Positions 54,531 through 64,000 of a stretch of 64,000 bases of DNA are shown here, one piece after another. The notes below the pieces were generated by a model, which made no database searches, was not told where the DNA came from, and worked only from the letters and a program-made list of their open reading frames with translations. The DNA is from Paguma larvata (Eukaryota; Chordata; Mammalia; Carnivora; Viverridae), in NCBI GenBank assembly GCA_030068075.1, contig CM057831.1:14303370-14367369 (forward strand). Reading direction: 5' to 3'. Position numbers and translations under genes: made by a program. Each line of letters starts with the position of its first letter. Position 1 is the stretch's first letter.

Positions 54531-54534
54531 AATA

Positions 54535-55220
54535 ATGAAAGGAATATAGTCACTGCATAAAGTAGGTACCACATTATTCCTTGAAACTGTGAAAAATACA
54601 TAGCAACCACAGATCTAGTGGAAATATTTGCAATGGATTAATCTGTGTGATTCTCCAATGATGGATGGTAAGGAACTGAATTGAGGTTGATAGTGAAAAT
54701 TACCTACATTAGCTCTGCCACTACCTTAATGGGAAATGATCTACCTCATATCATTTATTAAACATTTAATCGCCTGTGACATCTAATAATCAGCAGAACT
54801 GTAGCCTAAAGTACAATCAAGTCCCACCTTCTGGGGACTGTCAGTCTAAGACAGTTCACATGGGCACTAGCCACTCTCCCAGACAGTCAGAGAACTCTTT
54901 TCCTTGGGGCCCGACGGTGGTGTCAGGACGAGAGGAAGTCAAGAGGTAAGGCCAATTAAACAGATGTAGAAATCAGGTCTCAGCCTCTGCTCCCCCGTAT
55001 CCCCACACCGGAGTTCTCGGGACCCTCTGCTTCAAGCTCAGCTCAACTGGCCTCCAAGATCAATTCGGGACTCAACTGGGAAAGATCTCAAGAGCTCCAG
55101 CTCAGCATTCTTCATCAGTGGTCAAGCTATGTTGCACCCTATCTTCCACCCTTCCTTGTCATTCTCTACTTCCAAGACCCAGATCCCACCTTCGACTCTG
55201 ATTTCTGCTGATGAGAACAA
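54535..55220. other. Unassigned noncoding sequence
   Basis: No supported gene or firm repeat. Confidence 0.4.
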
Positions 55221-55224
55221 TGAC

Positions 55225-55375
55225 AATGATACTATTTCACACGTTAATTCAATCTTACCATGTGCCAGGCACCATTTGGGTGACTTTATGTGTATTAAAC
55301 AAATTTAATCACAACAAACCCATTTACTAAGCACTGAATTATCTACATTTTACAGATGAGTGAAACACAGAAAAG
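55225..55375 (+). repeat. MIR fragment
   Basis: 'CCATGTGCCAGGCACCATTT', 'ATGTGTATTAAACAAATTTA' and 'ACATTTTACAGATGAGTGAA' give the MIR 5' half and core. Confidence 0.65.
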
Positions 55376-55379
55376 TTTC

Positions 55380-56315
55380 CATATACTGCTTGTTTGTTGG
55401 TTCCACCTGATCACGTTCTGTCTAATTACTGCAGATTCCATGATGTTAACTACTTTGGGCTGCCCTACCTTTCAGATATTATGCTCTGAACTTTGCAGCT
55501 GGATCTGGACACCCTCTGTGCCCATGCCACACGTCCCCTGCACCTCCCAGTCTGGCCATCTCATTACAGATGAATTTGCTCATTCCAGCCCTGTCCCGAA
55601 GAGGAGAGCAAAAGACAGACAGAAGGTCATTTATTTTCCACTCTATTTAATATGGATACTAAATGAACACTCATAGAAAGGATTAAACTCAGGGTATATA
55701 ATACGAATAAAACACCGAGTGGTGACAGGCATCCACACCACATATAATATCTGAATTAGAGAACGAGGAAAGACAAGGTGCCATTTTTGAGAAGGCACCA
55801 TTTTGCGGACATTCTCCCAGACATCCCTCTGGGTTCTACAAACTCTTTTTGTAACAAAACATAGGATGTCCCTTAGCAAGCTGAAGGATCTACACACCAC
55901 AAGAAATAAACCATTACCTGGGAGACAGAACCACGGAAACACCTGGAACAGATTCTACATTTGGTCCCTCACAAGCCTTTTCAATGAAGTGCATACTCAT
56001 CGACTCTCACATTTGCATAGTTCAGATAATAACAGCTCTCTGTTTCATGCTCAGCACCGAGGTCAATGTCACAAGAAGCTGTTGAGCAACAGTTCCCTTT
56101 TTGGGCAGTTCTGTGATCAGGTAGAAGGGAGGACTTGGAGAAGAAGGAACAGAAGGCATTCACTGCCCTGGGCTTGGAGCTCTAAGACAGACTTCATTTC
56201 CAGACACACATACGCACATGGGGTGTCCACCAGTATCCTCTGGGGAACTTGGGCAAACATAGATTAGGTTTCGTTGGCTTGGTCCAGAGCTCTAAATCAG
56301 AATCTGCCAGCCAGT
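55380..56315. other. Unassigned noncoding sequence
   Basis: Plus frames at 55356-55676 (106 codons) and 55803-56267 (154 codons) show no recognised domain; the first starts in the MIR. Not called as genes. Confidence 0.4.
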
Positions 56316-56318
56316 AAT

Positions 56319-56440
56319 AGGTAGATATAGATATAGATATAGATATAGATGCCAACCATATAGGTAGGTAGATAGATACATAGATACATATATCAATACA
56401 TAGATACATAGATCGATAGATCAATAGATCGATAGACACA
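56319..56440. repeat. (GATA)n-like imperfect array
   Basis: Six TAGATA units, then mixed GTAG, GATA, TACATA and GATC units, interrupted at about 56350-56360. The isoleucine/serine-rich minus-strand frame over it is an artefact. Confidence 0.93.
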
Positions 56441-56444
56441 TATG

Positions 56445-57905
56445 ATCAGTAACATTAGGAAATACTGCTAGAATTCTCATTTTTGAAGAACAAGAACACT
56501 AATAGCATATATATGTTTTCTCCTCCAAAAATGTCAGGAAATATAAACGAGATACTGACAAGTTAAACCAAAACACTTAGGAACACAGGGAGCGTCCTTA
56601 AATCTAAAAGTGTGTGGTCATGTTGAAATGGGTTCTGAAAAGTCTCATCAATGATGACGGTTCCTCAAAGAGATCTAATTTGAAAAAAGAGGAAAGAAAT
56701 TAATGTATAGCAGGCCCTGATGTAAGGAGAAACACATATTAAAAATTCTTAAATAATAAGAGATGAGTTCAGAGTATGATAGGAGTTTTAGAAAAGATTC
56801 AAGGCAAGGTTGTTGATTGTAGTCCACTAGCTGGTACATTTAAATTGTAATTTAATCTACAAATATTTGGTGAGCATAATTTGAGGAGGGATGTATTCAT
56901 CTATTTGCTCTTATCAACATAAATCGATGCCTGAATAACAGTTTAAATCCGCAGAGGTGAATTTTCCAAAGTCACAGCACTGAACAGATTAATCTTCTCA
57001 TTGCCCATCAACTTCGGCCCCCCTGTCGATGACAGCGGTTGCTTAAACCAGAAACATCATCTAAGACAAAGCTCCAATCGTGTGACGGGTGGCACGGGTC
57101 TTATACAAGCAAGACCTGCACAAAACTGCAGGAGCTTTGGGTCTTTTTTAACCAAGACAGGTCATTAAAAGAAATGAAAAGATGTCTTCTGGAGGCTTAA
57201 TTAAGGAAGTTAATTCTAGGCCCCATCATAGGCCCATTAACCTTTCTCTGTTCCTAAAATATCTTATGTAATGTCAAAAAGAAGCAAAGATGGGAAAAGG
57301 AGCTGTGTAATTAAACCTACTTAACCTTAAAATGGAAATGTGTCAAGGGACAGAAGCAATTGGTCTGAAGCTCCTAACCTGTATTTACGACCCCAAAACC
57401 CAGAACCCACACGCCCCGTCTAGCTATGTTTGACTCCCATTTTCTTTGCTATGACGTTGGACAACTTGGCTGGCGAATTTACTTACTGTGTCTGACCTGA
57501 ACCATAACTTAGTTCTCAAAATGCCGGAAGTGCAGCATCATCCTGGTACAGGGAACAAATAGCTTGCTGGTTTCTCTCCGGCCACACATTCTTCTGAAGT
57601 TCTTCAAGGCGATGATTTTCCTTGACCCGGGAACACATTTCTTCCCCCAGCTCTGAGAGTGTGGCCAGGCTGGGGCTGAATTTGGTTCAAGATCCCAGAG
57701 CATGTGATGTATGTATTATTTTCCATGACAGTACATTGTTAGGCATGTAAATTCTTCCGGAATGACAATGTATGGCTTGTTATAAAGGGACAGAGGCAGA
57801 GCAAGACTTTGCCTGCCTTCTCGACCCCTGCAGAACCTTGCATGAGGAGTGTTACTGGCTGGCTTCTGCCCCATTGGGGAACCACTGCAAAGAAAGGTCA
57901 TTACA
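56445..57905. other. Unassigned AT-rich noncoding sequence
   Basis: No supported gene and no firm repeat. 57060-57500 is unusually free of repeats and could be conserved noncoding DNA, which needs an alignment to judge. Confidence 0.4.
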
Positions 57906-57909
57906 ATGG

Positions 57910-57976
57910 TTTCTTTTCTTCCTTCCTTCCTTCCTTCCTTCCTTCCTTCCTTCCTTCCTTCCTTCCTTTCTTTCCT

Positions 57977-58045
<69 letters not shown>

Positions 58046-58170
58046 TTTCCCTTCTTTCTTTCTTTCCTTCCTTCCTTCCTTCCTTTCTTTCTCTCTCTCT
58101 CTCTCCCTCCCTCCCTTCCTCCTTTCCTTTCCTTTCCTTTCCTTCCCTTTCCTTTCCTTCCTTCTTTTTC
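57910..58170. repeat. 261-nt pure pyrimidine tract
   Basis: Every plus-strand base from 57910 to 58170 is C or T: (CCTT)n, then (CTTT)n, then mixed (CT)n and (CCTTT)n. Long FLPSFLPS frames on the plus strand and KERKKERK frames on the minus strand are artefacts. It adjoins an L1-type 3' end and probably grew from its A tail. Confidence 0.97.
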
Positions 58171-58270
58171 GTTTCATGTTTTTACTTAGTTAACATAGTA
58201 TAGTAATCGTTTTAGGAGTAGAATTTAGTGGTTTCTGTCACACTCAGGCACCTAGCTTGCTCTGAGTTCT
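58171..58270 (-). repeat. L1-type LINE 3' end, antisense
   Basis: 'TTAGTTAACATAGTATAGTA' and 'GGAGTAGAATTTAGTGGTTT' match the antisense 3' end of carnivore L1 copies, which normally lie next to a T-rich tail on the plus strand, here the pyrimidine tract. Confidence 0.65.
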
Positions 58271-58274
58271 GTGC

Positions 58275-59535
58275 CTGGGGCTATATCAGTAGGGAGAGGA
58301 GCATTTTCGACCCATCCGAAACCAATCTGAAATGCTACAAGTTCCAGAACTTAACATAAGCAGTCAGGTCTCTATTAAGTGCCAGCAGGTTGTGAACGAG
58401 ATGGATTATTTGTGATGACTCTGTGTCCTCCAGGGGCCTCTCAGGACAACTTCTCATATTAGGGTTGACATACAATACAAGACACCTGTATTTTTATTTG
58501 CTAAATCTGGCAACCCTACCTGATAGCCAACTGGGAATCATCGCCCAACACCATGAAACAGGACATTTTAGACAGAACTTGGAATCAGCCTTACTGCCTC
58601 ATTCTACATATGAGGAAACCCAGACATCCCCAGAGATTTTTGGCAGGTGGTGGGTGGTCTGCTCATTCTTCAGACTCTCAGCCAGTTAGAGACAGTGTTT
58701 GGACTTTAATTCAGCCTGTTTTATACCCGTTTTGTCCCCCACCACCCGAGCTGCCTATTAACGATGCAGTATTTTTATTGTTGTTATTGTGTTGTTTAAC
58801 TAGGCTTTCCAAACATCTGACATTTCTTGAACATTGCCCACTTCTAGCCTCTCTGCTAAATTCTTTAGATAGACAAAAAGGAGTACTATGCCGTGTCCTA
58901 ACCCTTATAGCTTCTGAAATTTAAACTGGTTACCTGCTAAGGAAAATAAAAATTTTAATTTTTTTGAATACAGGCAAAGCACCCCAAAATAATTTTTTCA
59001 AGCCTAAATATAAAGATGTTCTTGTATGGATACTACTTTTTAAAGTATCTGGGCCTCTGTATCCTCTATGAGTTAATCATCGATGCTGGTATTCCAGGAA
59101 AAAGTCGTAAATATAGTTGAATCTCAGCCAACCATTAGGTCACTCTGTTCTGCAAAACCTTCTTTATACACTTCTGCTAGGAGATGTGTTATGAAAATCC
59201 AATACATATAAAAGTCTCTCGTTCACTTATGAAGACGCAGATGGAAGAAATAGGCTTGGCTACATTTAAGATAAATTTGTTCCTCTCTGGCCATCCCATG
59301 CTATGGAAACGTTATATGCATGAGTGCCCTTCTTATCTGCGATACAATTTCCTCAGGTCTTTCTCTCAAAAATAACTGATTTTGCACCTCATTGTAAAAT
59401 GCAGTCTTGGACTTTGAAATAACATAGGCATCACATACTGATATAAATGAGTTTAATCTGGGACCTATACAAAACTAATATTAATCCCGTTGGAAATTCA
59501 GGTTTTATTCACGCCTTTAAAGGATTCATATTTTC
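58275..59535. other. Unassigned noncoding sequence
   Basis: No supported gene. 58455-58520 ('TATTTTTATTTGCTAAATC', 'TGGCAACCCTAC') recalls an old repeat end shared in inverted form with 33011-33050. Plus frames at 58423-58924 are unrecognised. Confidence 0.4.
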
Positions 59536-59539
59536 AGAT

Positions 59540-59930
59540 GATCAGTGTTATCAATGGAATTGTGTCCTCCCAAAATTCATATGTTGAAGCCCTAACCCCC
59601 AATATGACTGTATTTGGAGATATGGCCTTTAAAAAGGTATGGGCAAATGAAGTCATAACAGCGGAGCCCTAATTCACTATGACTCTCGTCCTTACAGGGA
59701 AAGGAAGAGACATCATGGTGGGCATGAGCAGAGAAAAGGCCATGTGAGGACACGACAAGGGGGGTGGCCATCTGCAAACCAACAAGAAAGGCTCAGAGGA
59801 ATCCCACCCCTGCCAGCACCTTGATCTTGGACATCCAGCCTCCGGAACTATGAGGACATCCATTTCTGCTGTTCAAGCCACCCGGTCTATGGGATTTTGT
59901 TATGGCAGCCCCAGCAAACTAATACAATCA
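59540..59930 (+). repeat. MaLR (MLT1/MST-type) solo LTR
   Basis: 'AATTGTGTCCTCCCAAAATT', 'GAAGCCCTAACCCCCAATAT', 'ATGTGAGGACACGACAAGG', 'ACCTTGATCTTGGACATCCA' and 'GTTATGGCAGCCCCAGCAAA' give a complete MaLR LTR order ending AACTAATACA. It is an old LTR left by an ERVL-related retrotransposon; no internal or coding part is present. Confidence 0.85.
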
Positions 59931-59934
59931 GAAT

Positions 59935-60165
59935 GACTCTTGTGAGCATTAACCAAATAATGACTGGTGTGCAAGATAAGCAGAAGCATGAACTCTATCG
60001 CATTCACTGTGAAATTCACTCATAGAGTGCCCAGCACACAACTGGTCCTGAATAAACAGCTGACATAATAAAAGAAGGAATGGATGAATGGATTTAGGCC
60101 CAAGCCCCAGCAGAGCAGGACCAGCCATCCAATGTGACCACAGTGTAAAGACTGGCTTGGAGCCA
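59935..60165. other. Unassigned noncoding sequence
   Basis: The stretch has weak L2-terminus likeness near 60030-60090 ('AGAGTGCCCAGCACACAACT', 'GAATAAACAGCTGAC'). Confidence 0.4.
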
Positions 60166-60169
60166 GATG

Positions 60170-60345
60170 GACTGCTTTCGTTCTTTACTACCTGCGACCT
60201 TGGGGAAGTGTCAGAACCTTTTCAACCTTAGTTCCTCGTCTACAAATTGACAACAGTAATGTTTTTGATCATGTGGTTGTTGTGGAGATTAACTGAGATA
60301 ATGCACCTGGTGGATAATAAGCACATATAACGTGACGGCTGCTAT
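60170..60345 (-). repeat. MIR fragment, antisense
   Basis: 'ACCTGCGACCTTGGGGAAGT', 'AGTTCCTCGTCTACAAATTG', 'GTTGTTGTGGAGATTAACTG' and 'GATAATGCACCTGGTGG' give antisense MIR. Confidence 0.7.
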
Positions 60346-60359
60346 GGTGATGATACTAA

Positions 60360-61330
60360 TGATGGCGACCTTCATGGATTCATTCATTTATTTATTCAAC
60401 AACTGTTTACTGAGCAAGCCCCTTCTATGCACCCAGCATTGTTCCTGGCATTGAGAATAAAATGGGTCATGCCACACTGTCTTAGCGCACATGTGCCTTA
60501 CGTGCTAGAGAGCAGAGTCAAAGATCACTAGAAATAATAAAATAATTTCAGAGAGTGGTAAATGCCACAAGGAAAACCAAGCAGAATAATGTGATGGTGA
60601 TGGTATATGGCAGTGTGTGTGCAGGGGGCGGGGGGTAACTGGTAACTCCTCTCTGGGAAGGAGACCTTGGAGGCTGAGTTCTGAGGGATGAGAAGTCAGT
60701 CTGGGGAGTGTCTGGGGGAAGGGCATTCCAGAGTGAGCAGCAGTACAAAAGGCCTAGGGAGGGATGGCTTCAGCACCTTCACGGAACAGAGGAAGGCCAG
60801 TGTGTCTGCAGCGTAGTGAGCAAAGTGGAGAGAGGTACAAGATGAAGTTAGAGAAATCAGCTGGAGCCAAATTATATAAGGACTTATAGGCCAGCGTGAG
60901 GTGTTTGCATTTTTCCTAAATGTAACGGAAAATCACTGTAGGGTTTCAAGCAAGGGCGTGAAAATGAGTCGACTTATGTTAAAAACAATACTCTGCTGCC
61001 ATCAGGGTGACAGGCGGTAGAAAGGCATGAGTGGAAGCAAGAGGCTGCTCAGGGGTCACGTCCAGTAGTCTGGGAGAGACGGCATTGGCTTGGACTGCGG
61101 TGGTGGTAGAGCTGGGTAATACTAACAGGGACTGTCATGAAGGCAGAAGGGCAGAACCTCTTATGGGTTGAACGTGAGCAGCAGAAGGATGAAGAGGTGA
61201 AGGACGATCCCTAGGATTCGACTTAAGGAACTGAGCGAGATGGCGCCGTTTATCGTGATCATTTAGGGGTAGGAAGCAGTGGGACAGTCAACAGAGAGGA
61301 CACTGACCCTGACTTTGTGTCTATTTATCA
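60360..61330 (-). repeat. Long L2-type LINE, antisense
   Basis: Starts at an L2 terminus ('CATTCATTTATTTATTCAAC', 'CTATGCACCCAGCATTGTTC') and continues through 'GGGAAGGGCATTCCAGAGTG', 'CAAAAGGCCTAGGGAGGGA', 'CAAATTATATAAGGACTTAT' and 'CTAGGATTCGACTTAAGG'. About 970 bp in a single orientation; it links the 3' terminus with the upstream LINE region seen alone at 39835 and 63000. Confidence 0.7.
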
Positions 61331-61334
61331 GTAG

Positions 61335-62690
61335 AGTTGATGCAGCTTCATGCCCAACCAGCAGTAGTCGATCTCTTAAGAAAAATCACTAGAGTTTAGC
61401 TGCCAATATCGCAGATTAATGATCAGTTCATTGATCATCAGCAAGCCTCGCCCTTTAAGTAGTTGTGTGAAAAATGATCTGGGCGGAGCTTGGGTTTGTC
61501 ATTACACTCCTATTCCAGGCCTTGGTTTTCTTCCCTATGGAGGGAAGCTCTCCGCGTGTGCTTATTTTGGGATATTTCCCAACTGAGCCACATCACCTCT
61601 CCTCACTCTGGAGAGGTGAAACCAGGGCAGGGGGATCTCCTAAGAGCCTGAACGATGCAAGAGTAGATCATGGTCAATACTTGAACACTGTGCTCCTCGT
61701 ACGGATTTCAGATTTCTCGCCCTCCCTGGTTCCCTCCTTGCTACTTCTTTCTCTCTCAGGCATCAGATTCACTACATCATCTCATTCACATAGAGTTCCC
61801 ATGGCTGCCGGTGGCTGGCTTTAATTAGAGTGTGTTACTCAACATCATTACAATGTCGGCCGTGTTAAATTTCAACGTACTCAGATACCATGAGCTGAAG
61901 TCACAGCTCATGACAGCCACAGGGAAGCGCGCATTGAACTAAACTGGGAGATAATTAAAACAGGCAGGAGCAGAGATTGTTCATACTGGCCTCTCCTGCA
62001 CTCCGACCCAACCACCCTCTTGCAGTGTCATGTCTTTCTTCCTTTGCTTATTCATTTTTCTCTCCAGCAAAGGTTACTCAGAAGTGGGTGCCTCACAAGG
62101 ACGACAATGCTAGAAGCGAGAAGAGAAAGCAAGTAGAAACATACAACGTTTGGCCTGAGAGGCTGACTCTTCTGGTTTTAAAACCATCCTTAAATAAAAC
62201 CGGAATGAATTGCCCAGGTACCAAGTGTGCCTTTCTAGTTCAAAGATGTCACTGGTCTTTATATTGTGTCTTCATAAGGGTAAGCAATGTTTTCTTTCAT
62301 TACCCTAAAGAGACATAAGAGAGACTCAAATAGTTGCTAATTGAAAATCACTGACAAATAGTTTTGGAATTTACTTACTGAAAATGCATCAGTCGTATGC
62401 GGTCACCAGACACATTCTTGGTCATTTATTCCGAAAGCCACCCTCCCATTATTAACCACCACTGTCACCCAAGGTTCAGTAAAGTGCAAAGAGCTTTGAC
62501 TGGCGAAATGGAAAACTCGCCTCTATGTGGCTTGGATAAATCTGTTAGCCGTGTTAGAAATCAAGGTAAGGCAGGATTCGAGGAGATGCCATTGTAAGCC
62601 ATCGGTACAAAAAGGTAAGTAGATGACAGCGTCAAGCCCATAGTAGGGAAATTGGGAAAACTGCCCTAAAATACATGGATGATCCTACTT
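61335..62690. other. Unassigned noncoding sequence
   Basis: No supported gene. Plus frames of 116 and 113 codons (61474-61824, 61977-62318) are unrecognised. Confidence 0.4.
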
Positions 62691-62708
62691 CCAGATTGAA
62701 ACAATTTT

Positions 62709-62915
62709 CATGTTTATTTATTCTTGAAGGAGAGAGAGATAGAGCATGAGTGGAGGAGGAGCAGAGAGAGAGGGAGACACAGAATCCGAAGCAGGCTCCA
62801 GGCTCTGAGCTGTCAGCACAGAGTCCAACGCAGGCTTGCTTGAACTTACAAACCGCGAGATCATGACCTGAGCCGAAGTTGGACACTTAACCGACTAAGC
62901 CATTCAGGTGCCCCG
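62709..62915 (-). mobile_element. Felid tRNA-Lys SINE with 15-bp TSD
   Basis: Minus-strand head GGGGCACCTGAATGGCTTAG, 'GGCTCAGGTCATGATCTCGC', CT body, tail AATAAATAAACATG. TSD GATTGAAACAATTTT (62694-62708) and GATTGAAATAATTTT (62916-62930), one mismatch. Confidence 0.96.
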
Positions 62916-62999
62916 GATTGAAATAATTTTAGACAAAAGTAAATTCTAAGGAAAAATCTACCAGGTATGGTGATATCACAAGAAATAAGGAGTGACCAG

Positions 63000-63960
63000 G
63001 AGATGTTGAATTTAAAATGAAGTGCAGAAAAGGAGGAGGAGCCAGGCTAAGAACCAGAAAGGGAAAGAAAACAAGTGCAAAGCCCCTGGTGTAGGAAAGA
63101 GCTTGGTGTGCTCTAGAAAGTGTCGGAAAGCCAGGGAAGGCTGAGCAATAGTGACAAGGTGGACAGGAGCCCCAAGTGAGGTTGGGGAGGCTAGCACATG
63201 GACAGGAGCCATACCTCACGTGGCATTTAAGGCAGGGGAAGGAGTTTAAATGTTTTCTGAGAATTGGAGGTCACTGAAAGATTTAAGCACGGGGAAGACA
63301 TGAATTGGTTTTGCTTTTCTGTTTTGTTTTGCTCTTTAAAGATCTCTCTAGAGGGGCGCCTTGCCTGAATGGCTCAGTTGGTTGAGAATCCAACTCTTGA
63401 TTTTGGGTCAGGTCATGATCTCACGGTTCGTGGGCTCCAGCCCCATGTCGGGCTCCACACTGACAGGCTCCAAGAGCCTGCCTGGAATTCTCTCTCTCCC
63501 TCTCTTTCTCTTTCTGTCCCTCCCACACATATACGCACACATGCATGCATGCCCTCACTCTCAAAAATAAATAAATAGACATTTAAAAAATATATATCTC
63601 TCTCCAGATACTGTCTAGGGGATGGCGTGTCAGGGGTGGGTGGAAGGGCAGAGTGGCCGCGGGGAAATAGATTAGGGAGCCATTGCAGTAGCCCCGCCAG
63701 GAGAAGACGATGACGTGGCCCGAGATGATGATGATGTGTGGCAGGAGGAGATGAGGAAGGACAAAGAGCGTGGAGTATATTGTAGACGTACCTCAAGGGG
63801 ACTTGCTCATAGACTAGATGGTGGCCAGGATGGCAAGACAGAAATTAAGGGCAACTCCTACGTTTCTGGTCTGGGCCCACAGGTGGCAGGCGATGCCCTC
63901 TTTCTTCACAGGCAGGACCAGGAGGGAGGGAGGCAGGGTACAGTAAGAGTTTGAGAGCAG
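63000..63960 (-). repeat. L2-type LINE, antisense, split by a SINE
   Basis: 'GAAAACAAGTGCAAAGCCCC', 'AAAGATTTAAGCACGGGGAA', then after the SINE 'GGGAGCCATTGCAGTAGCCC' and 'AACTCCTACGTTTCTGGTCT' follow the antisense of the same LINE family as 39835 and 60360. Confidence 0.65.
63353..63587 (+). mobile_element. Felid tRNA-Lys SINE, head with small insertion
   Basis: Head GGGGCGCCTTGCCTGAATGG with a few extra bases before GGCTCAGTTGG, 'GGGTCAGGTCATGATCTCAC', box B altered, CT body, tail AAAAATAAATAAATAG. ATCTCTCT occurs on both sides as TSD core. Nested in an L2-type LINE. Confidence 0.95.
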
Positions 63961-64000
63961 GAGAAAATCAAGAGTTCCATTTTGGATATCTTAACACTGC

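Noticed and set aside
56194..56439. Isoleucine/serine-rich membrane-like peptide
   Set aside because: It is translation of the GATA-like array.
57716..58203. FLPSFLPS and KERKKERK repeat proteins
   Set aside because: They are translations of the pyrimidine tract in all frames of both strands.
2204..63587. tRNA genes at the SINE heads
   Set aside because: The heads resemble tRNA-Lys with boxes A and B, but each continues into the SINE body and A-rich tail, and the cloverleaf is decayed.
1..64000. CRISPR arrays, operons, phage or other bacterial systems
   Set aside because: No regularly spaced repeats with unique spacers and no dense coding. The felid SINEs, MIR, L1 and MaLR elements show this is mammalian chromosomal DNA.

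Overview
This window is mammalian, not microbial, and almost certainly from a cat or a close feliform carnivore. The diagnostic evidence is 24 copies of the tRNA-Lys-derived carnivore SINE in its felid form (SINEC_Fc type). Each has a GGGGCGCCTGGGTGGCTCAG-type head, an internal GTTCGAGCCCC box B, a CT-rich body and a tail of the form (C)TCAAAAATAAATAAA..A. Thirteen are on the plus strand and eleven on the minus strand, and many keep visible target-site duplications (TSDs). No intact protein-coding gene, rRNA, tRNA, snRNA or CRISPR array can be supported. Nearly all ATG-to-stop frames are chance frames, frames through SINEs (repeated peptides rich in SLSLSLP), frames through microsatellites, or decayed LINE reading frames.

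Layout. 0-20 kb holds an L2 LINE 3' end (about 0.5-1.9 kb), an hAT relic (2.6 kb), MIR fragments with a SINE (5.4-6.1 kb), three clustered minus-strand SINEs (8.0-9.5 kb), more L2 and a SINE (9.5-13.8 kb), an hAT relic (14.8 kb), and a double SINE inside one TSD (19.3-19.8 kb). 20.5-29.9 kb has no SINE and few recognisable repeats; it ends in a strongly GC/CpG-rich block (27.8-28.85 kb) that is the best CpG-island candidate. 29.9-31.9 kb holds three minus-strand SINEs beside a minus-strand polyadenylated 3' end (31.84-32.09 kb) that is either a retrocopy or a terminal exon. 34.6-46.5 kb mixes SINEs, MIRs, L2s, an old L1 (38.6-39.2 kb) and a second GC-rich block followed by a CCAAT-box cluster (44.4-45.6 kb). 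48.8-49.3 kb carries a processed pseudogene of ribosomal protein RPS20 with a SINE at its 5' edge. 51.3-62.7 kb is a second SINE-free stretch, with an L1 fragment inside an L2, a GATA-like array, a 261-nt pure pyrimidine tract, a MaLR LTR and a long minus-strand L2. The last 1.3 kb has two more SINEs and another L2.

There is no set of genes acting together here. The window reads as intergenic or intronic DNA layered over time: ancient L2, MIR and hAT relics, then MaLR and L1, then felid SINEs inserted into them. The items most worth checking are the two GC-rich or CCAAT-bearing blocks, the minus-strand 3'-end-like element at 31.84-32.09 kb, the nested insertions that give relative dates, and the long homopyrimidine tract. 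Repeat family names come from my memory of consensus sequences; I could not run RepeatMasker, so boundaries of old elements are approximate.
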